64,000 nt of DNA. It comes from Lepidurus packardi (lineage: Eukaryota; Arthropoda; Branchiopoda; Notostraca; Triopsidae). This document shows positions 1 to 8,634 of the stretch, in pieces. The position numbers and the translations under genes are program-made. Every line of letters begins with the position of its first letter. Position 1 is the first letter of the stretch. The notes beneath the pieces were generated by a model. That model was not told the origin of the DNA. It worked only from the letters and a program-made list of their open reading frames with translations, and searched no databases. The DNA is taken from NCBI GenBank assembly GCA_023053545.1, contig JAKZAN010000001.1, positions 3,244,565 through 3,308,564 of the forward strand, in the 5' to 3' direction.

Positions 1-534
1 AATTTTTTTTACTAAACAGTAGCCACCAAAAATTAAATGTTGACATTTTTATGGATATTTGTTGTCTTCGTTAGTTAAGAACGAAGCACTTTATTACAAA
101 TTTGGAATAAAGCGATTGCTGTCTACAAATAAACGGTTGTTTATTTCAAGAAACAATTGCTTACTGACAGTATCCACGGCAACGACCACTGATTAACAAT
201 AAACTAGTTTACAGTTAAGTAAACAATAACCATGGTAACAAGCGTGTTCGAAAACCTTTTTCCTCAACCTGGTTTATTTCCGCTTTTAAAACCCGTAAAC
301 AAAGCCACCTGGTAACCGTGACAGTAAGCCACGTGACCTTATTGTTTTGAACGTTTCATTATCTAAAAGCTTATTTATTACTTAACGCCTGAAAGAAAGC
401 TTAATATTTCTAGAAACAAGATCTTTTTTTACTCTATTTCGAAGGTTAAGTTGTGTTTAGTTATGGCTATTGTGTATAAAAAAAATTGAGCAGTTTGAAA
501 TGTTTCTTTAAATCGTTTCTTATTTTTGGTTTAG
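1..534 (+). other. Intronic sequence upstream of the midnolin-like last exon
   Basis: AT-rich sequence with no convincing coding frame. It ends in the acceptor used by the exon at 535. I infer it is the 3' part of an intron whose other end lies outside the window. Confidence 0.5.
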
Positions 535-857
535 AAGAAGGGACGCGTATGTCCGAAGAAAACCTGGCAACCCGCGGCAAGTTGGAACAACTGCGAATGG
601 TCATGGAAGAACGAAGAGCACGCAGACGCGCTCGTCGCGAAGCACGTGTTTCCCCTTATGCGTGGTCCGGCTCAGCTAAAGCTGAACCAGCCGCTGCGGC
701 GGCGGCAACAGCCGCCATATTGCACCCAGCTGTTTCTCCTACCTTAGGCGACGTTCCTTGCAACGAAGACACGCCCATGGACACGTCAGACGCGCCCGCT
801 GCTTCCGCTGCCACCGACGTTGCTCGTGAATTAAACGCCGAAGCTGTTGTAGCTTGA
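535..857 (+). CDS. MIDN: Midnolin-like protein, last coding exon
   Basis: The exon opens after a pyrimidine-rich acceptor ending TTTAG at 534 and runs to TGA at 855-857; earlier exons lie upstream of the window. It encodes about 107 residues: a strongly basic helix (MVMEERRARRRARREAR, then SPYAW), an alanine-rich acidic linker, and the C-terminal end AEAVVA. The arginine-rich helix followed by PY-aromatic and a terminal VVA matches what I recall of the end of vertebrate midnolin. In that family the C-terminal helix docks on the proteasome, and the protein feeds short-lived nuclear proteins to it without ubiquitin. The ubiquitin-like and Catch regions are not in view, so the call rests on the tail alone. 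AATAAA stands at 902-907, 45 nt after the stop, so a short 3' UTR is possible. Confidence 0.6.
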
Positions 858-2335
858 AAAGCTAAGAGAAAAAACAAAGAGAGACAGAAAATTTAAAAGA
901 AAATAAACCACTACTCCTTTGAATGCAGGGATAGACAGACAAGGAGAAAAGAGAAGAAAAGGTAATTTTCTTAGAGTAGGACGAAAGTGTTTTTTTTGGT
1001 AGTAAAATGGCCAGTGATTTGGCAAGCATTCTGTCGTCTTTCTTATTGTCCGCTTGTTAGGGCCACTCATACGTAAACAGAAAAGATAAACAAACCTTTG
1101 CTATGGTCCGAGGTTGAAACTTATTCAAGTTCGGAAGTGTTAAACAAGACTTGCGTTTTTTGAGTTTTACGTATGGAGAGAGAGAGAAAGAGTTAGCAAG
1201 TTTTTTTTTGACAAGGTAACTTTTTGAGCCAAGTTATTTAGTTGTACATTGCTTTCTACATCCCACCGTTAATTTGTTTAAGAAGAAGGTAAAATGATTT
1301 TATGTTCTGGTCTCCGTTGCTCAACTCAACAGAAAAAAACACAACTTCGTTTTCATTTAACTTATATTAAATTCCCATAGCCTCCTTCCTTTACACGAAT
1401 AATTTTTATAGTTTGTTTTTACTGGACTTTTTTGTTCGAAAATCAAAGTGTTCAAATTTCATAGCAGCTGCCACCTTCACCCGATCGTACGGATTTTTCG
1501 TTAACTTCAACACTTAAAAATACCCTTTGCACTTCATTAAAAGGAAAAAGAAGATAAAAAAGTGAGTTCATTTGTTTAGTTTTTTAGTAGCCAGTCCTCA
1601 GGCGACGTTTGTTAGAAACAAATGTAATGGGCTCTCTTGCGTATATTTGCGAGTTCTGTATACTGTTGAAAAAAAAAAAATTTGGTTGTTAAGAAGGCGG
1701 GAAAAAAATGGGTTTCCATGTTGTTGCGCCTAGTTTATGATGACAGCAAAAACGGGAAACAGAAAGTTTTGGTGTTATAGCAAGATGTATACAGCAACTT
1801 GACAACGTGTTTATGTATGGGATTTATGCATTGTGGAAAAAATCAGTGTATTGTTGGTTAACTGGCAAAGTTTTTTGGAATGATGTTAAGCTTGCTACTA
1901 GAGAGAAAACAAAAGAAAGGAAAAGATTTCTTCGGAGTTTGGCTGCTTGGTTCCAACGTTGTTTAGCGTCCTTGTCACAAGTTGGTTATGTTTGGCTTTG
2001 GAGAATTACAAGGAGGTTCATTCCAATTCAGAACTGCACTGGCTCAAATTTATTATATTTTTACACAAACTACAAGTGCTCCAAGCTCTTGAACTCAGCA
2101 CAGTTATGGTCTCACTGCATGTAAGTTACCGAACATATAAAGAAAGCCTTTTACAGTGGCTTGGACTTGCTACAAGCGATTGTGTTGACCGCTGACGTCA
2201 TACTGGGTGGACTCAACAAAATAGCTACAGGACGCTTCTTGTTTTGATTAGCTAACAAAGCTTCTTTGAACTGTTCAAGTTCGCTTCTCGGATCTAGCGT
2301 GGGCAGTTTAGGGCACTAGAAAAAGCAGATCACAA
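858..2335. other. Convergent 3' UTR/intergenic stretch between midnolin-like gene and OMA1
   Basis: The two genes face each other tail to tail here. The stretch is AT-rich, with homopurine and GA-rich tracts (for example near 1168-1190) and no coding frame that looks conserved. I see no transposon ends or RNA gene. Confidence 0.5.
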
Positions 2336-3861
2336 TTAGAAATAAAATTGCTGTGGGGGTAAATTTTTAGTCATTTTTGGGTACGCTACTTGGCATTGTT
2401 CCCTGAAGGACATGGCATCTGGAAGCAAGTCTTCCAGGTGTTTTTGACGCTTTTCGTGAGCAGGATGCGTTGATAGGAACTCGATGCCAACCGCACCTTC
2501 AATGTCGGATAAGATTGACATTTTGGACCAAAAGGCACTTGCAACTCGTACATCCACGCACGCCTTTTAGAAGAAAGCGTTCCGTTAAGAATGGTTTGTA
2601 TCACTTTCGTGACGTAATAGCTGTTTATTTTACAAAAACATTACCTTTGCTGCCATCTGTAGGCCAACTTCATCAGCTTCATTTTCCAATTCTCGACTGT
2701 ACGGGAAATGGAAAACTGCCTGAGCGAGATATGCAGCTGTAGCGTAACCCAGAAAAGCTAACAGATCGCTGGGCAATACTGCCCAAGCCAAGCCCACCAG
2801 AAATACTTTGAAAGTTTCAATGAGCTGATCACGTGTTGCGTGCTCGGCTGCGTGTCCTAGAACGGCGTGAGCTATCTCATGGCCTAACACTATTCCGAGC
2901 TCGTCGTCTGTTTTGCAGAGGTTTAACATGCCGGTAAACACGAAAATATTTCCGTTCTATAAACCGCAGCAGTTGATAAATTTAAGGCCTTTCTAGTGTG
3001 GTTTTAGGGATTTTTACTGGCAAGACGAAAGCGTTGATAGAAGCTGACTCTTCCAGGACGGTGATGGACCATTGCTTGTTATAAATCTGAGGCCAGTCTT
3101 GACAACTGGCCAGGAGTCTTTGGGCAACGCGAGCAACCCGCTGGTAGGCTAGATGTTCTACATCGAGTATACGGTCGCGAAATTCTTCGCACATCTGGGT
3201 AACTGTATACTTTAACTTACAGAACTTGTAAAAAAAGATTGAATTTACCGCATCGAACTCGATTTCAGCCAAGTGACGGATTTGTTCGCCGGTAAATATC
3301 ACAAAACGCCTTCTTTTAGTGATGGGTGTGTCTTCTTGGTGGGTTTTATAATAGTAGTATCCAAAACCAGTTCCGAACAATGTCATACCTTAAAAAAATA
3401 GATAAATAAATAGAAGAAAACAGAATCACAAATAAAAATAAATTTTGAAGAAGGAAAGAAAATGTTAGAGGATATTGTTAAGATTGTGAAGTGTAATTAC
3501 CTGCAAAATTGTTGCGATGACGGAATAATCGACGTATGTACTGGCGTTTTTGTTCTGTCGGTAGGCTTTGCCACCATTTCCGGAAATTTCGACCCACCAG
3601 AAAGGCTAATCCTTTGGCCAGTGGTCGCAAAAGGAGGAGGAGAATCGGAGGCACAGCGTTGCTTGGAGGAGTTGTATGCAAACCTCTTGATAAGGAATTG
3701 GATGTCGTGGGCTTTAAATTTGAACTGGTGAAGTTCTTAAGTGCTAAATTGCCTGGTGAACTTGTGAAGTTCTTAGGTGCTAAATGGCCTTCATTTCTGT
3801 ACGGAAAGGATTTTTGGGTTCGTAAACTCCTTACAAGTGATGCTAGAAATTTTAAGGACAT
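2336..3861 (-). CDS. OMA1: Mitochondrial metalloendopeptidase OMA1
   Basis: Four exons on the minus strand (3861-3501, 3388-3018, 2956-2645, 2563-2336) join in frame to 423 aa; human OMA1 has about 524. It is an M48-type zinc protease of the inner mitochondrial membrane that cleaves OPA1 and DELE1 under stress. The N-terminal 100 residues are basic and serine-rich, like a mitochondrial presequence. A hydrophobic segment (TLFGTGFGYYYY) near residue 125 starts exon 2. The zinc motif is HEIAH in LGHEIAHAVLGH (exon 3), and the third ligand region is ELENEADEVG. Exon 4 carries ACVDVRVASAFW and LSTHPAHEKR, which match the family C-terminus. The splice joins VLP/NGNIF and AAK/ACVD reproduce conserved protein sequence, which supports the boundaries. 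Confidence 0.95.
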
Positions 3862-5200
3862 TACGACTTTTTGGAAATATTAATATCAAAGACGTTTGTA
3901 GAGAAAGATTGAGGCAAAAGCTAGTCACTCATACTGATTAATAAAACAAAGAGACCTAGCCTGAGTCCTGCAGATAACACCCTTTTGCTAAAAAATATCG
4001 TAATGAAGTTTAACCAAACGGGTCTACTTTGGTATCTAAGATGGGTTCCTGTCCTATAAAATTGCGTAGTCCTTCGGAGATAATCCTCCTAGAAAATTTT
4101 CGGGCATAATAAGGAAGAATAATTCATGGAAACATGGTCATTCACTGAGACTAGTGTTGTAAATAATCAACATGTAGAACGAAAGTTATAGAATTAAACA
4201 TAAATGAAGCCTAACACTTAGGACCTATATTGCAAATATGTAGGATATGTGTCGAGAGATTGTGATACGATATTATAATATAAATGTATCAATATGATTA
4301 ATTTCCCTCCACTAAGTTTTTCAAAATATTGACGATTAAAAATGTAACAACGTCTATATTCTCTCGAGAAACCTCACTAGATGACGTCTCAAGCATTTTC
4401 TAAATGAAACTTTTGTATGTATCTCTCGGGTAGGTGTCAGAAATTCCTGAATTATTTAAAAAAACTAAACCAATAGTATTTTCCAGAATCCTCTCACCAG
4501 GAACCAGTCTGCCTCTTTTAGGGCTTGCTTACATGCAGTGCTTTGGATGCTTGGTTTGTTGTTCCTTTTTTGTGTGTTTTGACCTCGGGTTTCGGCTTTG
4601 TTTGTATTAAAGTGTGTGACCGCTCAACTCACGTAACCGCGCAGCTGGCTTGCGAACGGGTTTATGTCTGCGGCATACCAGTTCAATGCTGAAGTAGCTT
4701 GTTTTGTAGTGAATTTCCGTAGTTTTTCTCAGCATTGTGCCATTTTTCGTAATGGAATATCAACGACAGTGAGTCGTTACAGACATACAAGCAAAGCCTT
4801 CAAAGGATGGCATAGATAGTGAAAGACTGATTGTATGACATCACTACTAAAGCCATTAAAAAACAAAAACAAATATAGTATAAACCTAAAATACATACGG
4901 GATTCCAAGAATAAATATAAATAGGGTTTCCATAGTTAAAGAAATCTTGCTATAAGTGATAAATTTAAATATATACTTACCCAGCACACAGCCATGCAAG
5001 ACTTGCAAGACCATGCATCCACACTAACACATCCACACTTTTTTTTTTAAAGATCAATTGACCGACGTAGGCTTGCGCCTGTTGTCGGATTTTTTATTTG
5101 TTAATCCATTTGTACACCTTTATTTTCTTGTGTTATTTATACATTATCACAACAATTAGGGTCGGTGGAGTACCTTTCTAGTTGGTTTCTATGATTAGTT
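3862..5200. other. Intergenic DNA upstream of OMA1
   Basis: AT-rich sequence containing the presumed OMA1 promoter. I see no conserved coding frame, RNA gene or clear repeat ends. Confidence 0.4.
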
Positions 5201-5210
5201 GTATAATTGG

Positions 5211-5605
5211 TTAGTAATTTTTTTTTGACATTTCACTCATTTGTTGTGCAAAAAGAGCTAGTGCGTTGAAAGCTTTTGGGTTGGATAGGACTTCTTTTGC
5301 GTTGAAATGAATCCTCCGAAGGCTTAACTGTCGCAGTAGTTTTGCGCTATCTTTGTTTAATTTCGTGCAATGTAACAGTAGGTGGGGACGTTTTGTTTTG
5401 TCCGTGTTTGGCAAGAGCATATATTGTAGTCCATCTTTTTATGCGCTTTAGATATTCTAGACATGGAAAATGGAATCTGCGGATTCTGGTTGTGTGTTCC
5501 ATGCTTGAGCTGCCAGCTCTCGACTTTGTTCTGAACAGGATGTGTCATTTTCTTTTGGGGGGATTTCCTGGAGTCGACCATACATTCCAGTTTCTTGCAG
5601 CGTAA
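5211..5605 (-). pseudogene. Decayed non-LTR retrotransposon C-terminal fragment
   Basis: Minus-strand frames here give HLLLHCTKLNKDSAKLL, then a stretch like the extreme C-terminus of non-LTR retrotransposon polymerases, where a C..C..H..C-type knuckle is followed by an aliphatic helix (KAFNALALFAQQM, stop at 5211). The part just upstream (5357-5605) reads in other frames and resembles the region after an RNase H domain, so it must hold frameshifts. No reverse-transcriptase motif is visible. It is probably an old, broken insertion; the assignment is tentative. Confidence 0.4.
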
Positions 5606-5777
5606 TAATTTAGCTGTTTTGGTGAGTGCTAATTTTACATGGGGTAGTCCAGTTTCTATTTCTAGGGCCTACGTAGGTGTTGTTTTGAGTGCTTCAGTGA
5701 CGATTAACATTACTTTTCTATATATTTGCGATAAAGGGCTTAGGTTCGAGTTGCTGATAGTGCATCATGCTGGATAT

Positions 5778-5832
5778 GCATGGTTCGAACCATGCGGGTA
5801 ACGCTTGCTACCTGGCGTACAGCGAACCCGCA
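5778..5832. repeat. 18-bp perfect palindrome followed by a hairpin
   Basis: GCATGGTTCGAACCATGC at 5778-5795 is a perfect palindrome. Overlapping it, TGCGGGTAACGCT (5793-5805) pairs with AGCGAACCCGCA (5821-5832) around a 15-nt loop. The GGTTCGAA core resembles a tRNA B box, but no cloverleaf can be built. Confidence 0.5.
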
Positions 5833-6699
5833 AGTCACGGCGCGAAAGAGAAGTAATTTTTTGTGATTGAGTTTTTTACAAACTTGTTTCAACATACAGG
5901 GTACCGAATGTTCTGAAGCAGAGCCCTCGCTCAAGAAGTTAGACCCTTTAACTTTTTTTTCTGCAGCGAACAGGTATACAGTTTCGGGTTTTACGGTTAA
6001 ACAGAGTTAAAGAGAGTCCAACACAGAGTCAAACACAGTCAAACGGAGTCAAAGGTTAAAATGTTAAACTTAGTTAAACTGTTAAAAAGTTTTTTTTAAC
6101 TGAACGGTCAGGGTGTATGAAGTTAAACACAACTTGCGAACACGTTGGTAGTTCCTTGTGGCTTACGTTGTTAAAAGCACCACTGATATTACTTTAACTT
6201 TTTTCATATGCAAATGTACATACAATACAGAATGCAATATTTATTATATGTATATTATAAATATGTATTTATTAAGTATGTCCTAGAAATCTTAAAGTTC
6301 TCCCAGCCGTGTACGCATTGTACCAAACCATCCAAAATAAAAGCTACCGGCGAAACCATACTAAGCAGAACAAGCCGGATGGCTCTCCTTTCCGGGACTC
6401 ATAGTGTAAATCCCGCTCGTCAGGTTCGATTCCAATAGGCTCAGTTTTCTCTAAGTTCTGTTTCTGCATAGCAAGCGACATATTACAAGGGTAATATTCA
6501 ATGCGATTGTCATTTTGAATAACAGAATTTAACAGAACACCGTTTAAAACGACGGAAAAACTGCGATGAAAACATCCCACATTAGTACAGTGGGTGATCG
6601 GTTAACGAACAGATCGGATATCGAATTCCCATTCGATATATCAAATATTGTAGCGAACCGACACCAGGCAGTGCAAGAGGTACTGCAAGGCAGTCTGGT

Positions 6700-7148
6700 C
6701 TGTCGTGTAAAGTGACGGATCCGTCACTTTAGGAGCTGAGGCAAATTTGACCGAAAACCATATCAAATCAAGACCGAATACCTCCTCACACCCCTGTAAA
6801 TCGATTTATAACCTGTTTATATCGAAACCATTTGTTACTTTCAATATGAACTTGACGACTAGTGAAAACGAATATGGCGAACATGAAGAAAACAACAATG
6901 AAAGTAGACTTCCGAAGAAGATAAGAACGTTACGAGATTGCTCAAACTAACCTAACCTAACCTAACTTAACCTAACCTAACGTTCTTTGTTTGTGCCAAC
7001 GTAAAGTGAATAGCTCGTTTTGTGTTTATCTGGCGTCACCATCAGGGGTGTGAAGTGCTATTCGGTCTTAACTTGATACGGTTTTCAGTCAAATTTGCCT
7101 CAGCTCCCTTCAGGAGACGGAGACGGATCCGTCACTTTACACGACAGG
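6700..7148. mobile_element. Foldback element with internal CCTAA tract
   Basis: A left arm at about 6700-6803 and a right arm at about 7048-7148 are imperfect inverted repeats of roughly 100 bp, both starting GTCGTGTAAAGTGACGGATC. The left arm contains a 24-bp perfect palindrome centred on GGATCC (6708-6731). The centre holds a short run of CCTAA repeats at 6950-6982. No TSD could be recognised and no protein is encoded. Confidence 0.6.
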
Positions 7149-7178
7149 CCAAGTTGACAAGGGAGAGGCAGAGCGGAG

Positions 7179-7680
7179 CAACACGTTCTCCGGATTTAGT
7201 TACATACGTACGTAAAGTGTCCCTGGGTCAAACATGACACTAGTGTGTCACTGGCCAACAATGAATTCTTCTTTTTTCAGCTAGTGGAGTGAAAGAAAAT
7301 TCAAATTTTAGCGACTCTCATCAACGAAAATTGATGAGAATCGTGAAGCTAACCTAATCTAACCAAACTTAATAACCTAAGCTAACCTAACTTAATAACC
7401 TAAGCTAACCTAACCTAATCAAACCTAAACTAACCTAAACTAACCTAACCTAAACCTAACCTAACCTAAACCTAACCTAACCTAACCTATCCTAACCTAT
7501 CCTAACCTAACCTAACCTATCCTAACTTAACCTAACCTAAACTAATGTATTTACAATCCAACTACCATTTTTGAATTCGAGTGACACCCGTTTGTCATTC
7601 GTTTTCCGAGAACGTTTTGAAACCATAATACACACTAGTGTCATTTTTATCTCGGATTTCCGAAACTGGAGAACCTGTTG
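7179..7680. mobile_element. hAT-like MITE carrying a TTAGG/CCTAA array, copy A
   Basis: A 502-bp element with 13-bp inverted ends, CAACACGTTCTCC on the left and CAACAGGTTCTCC read from the right. It is flanked by the 8-bp duplication GAGCGGAG (7171-7178 and 7681-7688). An 8-bp TSD with CA...TG ends suits the hAT superfamily. The interior is non-coding: a short hairpin (CTCATCAACG/CGTTGATGAG type, near 7317-7343), then about 195 bp of CCTAA repeats with variants (about 7350-7545), then unique sequence. The same element is present in opposite orientation at 29801-30316. Confidence 0.8.
7350..7545 (+). repeat. Interstitial CCTAA (TTAGG) telomere-like array
   Basis: Dozens of CCTAA units, some altered to CCTAT, ACTAA or CTTAA, lie inside the hAT-like MITE. 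TTAGG is the usual arthropod telomere repeat. The array is bounded by element sequence on both sides, so it moved with the element and is not a chromosome end. Confidence 0.85.
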
Positions 7681-8038
7681 GAGCGGAGAGGGGAGTCGAG
7701 TGGGACTAGCGAAGACGGAAGGAACCATTCTGAGAGCGCGAGAGTTTGAATGGCAGAGCAAAGTCGTGTTTGACTATGCCCTAAATCTCGAATTAGAGCC
7801 CCCATGTTAATACATCACCCTAACTAAATTAAATCAAAACTGTGTTCGCCTTTTTCTAAAACCAGTTCCCCTTCCCTTAATGTAAATTAAGCTAGTGTAA
7901 TCGCGAAATACGCTACAATATATCGATATATAAAATATATCGCTATATAATATCGATATCGAAGTATATCGATATATAAAATATATCGATATATCAGATA
8001 GTATATTAGATTCCGATTAAAGTCAATAATAAATCGAT

Positions 8039-8089
8039 GATCGGTTAACGAACATTCTTTTTGGAATGGATAATGTTCGTTAGCCAATC
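8039..8089. repeat. Hairpin at the right end of the Tc1/mariner-like remnant
   Basis: GATCGGTTAACGAACATT (8039-8056) pairs with AATGTTCGTTAGCCAATC (8072-8089), with two mismatches around a 15-nt loop. The left half is a second copy of the element terminus, so the right end looks duplicated in inverted form. Confidence 0.6.
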
Positions 8090-8250
8090 ATCCACTATAT
8101 TGCCATTGTGCCGCAAGCGGAAATCGTCCCGTCAGGTTCGCGAGTCAGCTGGATGATCACATGACTTGAGAAAAACGTTGTCACACTCTGTGTATATATG
8201 TACTGCCAATTTTTGAACAGACAGCACGTTAAGCTAGCATGACCCTTTCT

Positions 8251-8549
8251 AAAAGCAGCAAACCTCATAAAAGCGGGTTGAGGCATGTTGTAGGAGGTGT
8301 CTTAAAAGCAGCCAACCGCATAAGCGGGTTCAGCCGTGTTGAAGGACGTGTCTAAAAGCAGTAAACGCATAAGCGTCCTAACCTAACTTAACCTAACCTA
8401 ACCTGACCAGCCTAATCTAACTTAACCTATCCTAACGTAGCCTAAAATGCCTCGCCTGGGGCGAACTAAGGCTGATATGGTTTGCTGCGGATCGCTGGGC
8501 TACCCTCCTAACATGGCTGAACCCGCTTTTATGAGTTTTGCTGCTTTCT
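8251..8549. mobile_element. Foldback repeat with AAAAGCAG units and a central CCTAA tract
   Basis: Two and a half tandem units of about 50 bp, each starting AAAAGCAGYAAAC, stand at 8251-8303, 8304-8353 and 8354-8380. An inverted copy of the unit lies at about 8500-8549. Between them is a CCTAA tract (about 8377-8452). This is another palindromic, non-coding element with telomere-like repeats in its centre. It ends less than 100 bp before the FYCO1 start codon. Confidence 0.55.
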
Positions 8550-8634
8550 ACGTAAACAAGAAACAAGGTCCTCGTAGCCAGTGCTACAGACAGTGTTAGT
8601 TAAAATTAAAGACTGAATGAGTTAAAATCGAAAT

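Larger units (their letters stand above)
6588..8097. mobile_element. Tc1/mariner-like MITE remnant (TA target site) with nested insertions
   Basis: The left end, CAGTGGGTGATCGGTTAACG from 6588, is repeated in inverted form at 8075-8097 with a few mismatches, and each end is flanked by TA (6586-6587 and 8098-8099). Inside each end a second inverted block (ATATTGTAGCG on the left, CGCTACAATAT on the right near 7910-7920) extends the pairing. TA flanks and a CAGTGG start suit Tc1/mariner-type elements. There is no transposase frame, so it is non-autonomous. It is interrupted by the foldback at 6700-7148 and the hAT-like MITE at 7179-7680. The right part holds a run of TATCGATATA repeats (7917-8005). 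Confidence 0.55.

Noticed and set aside
2470..2742. Plus-strand frames over OMA1
   Set aside because: Shadows of OMA1 exons 3 and 4, which carry conserved protease sequence on the other strand.
6344..6450. Possible tRNA or SINE, because of the B-box-like GGTTCGATTCC
   Set aside because: The T and anticodon stems do not pair and no clear A box exists at the right distance.
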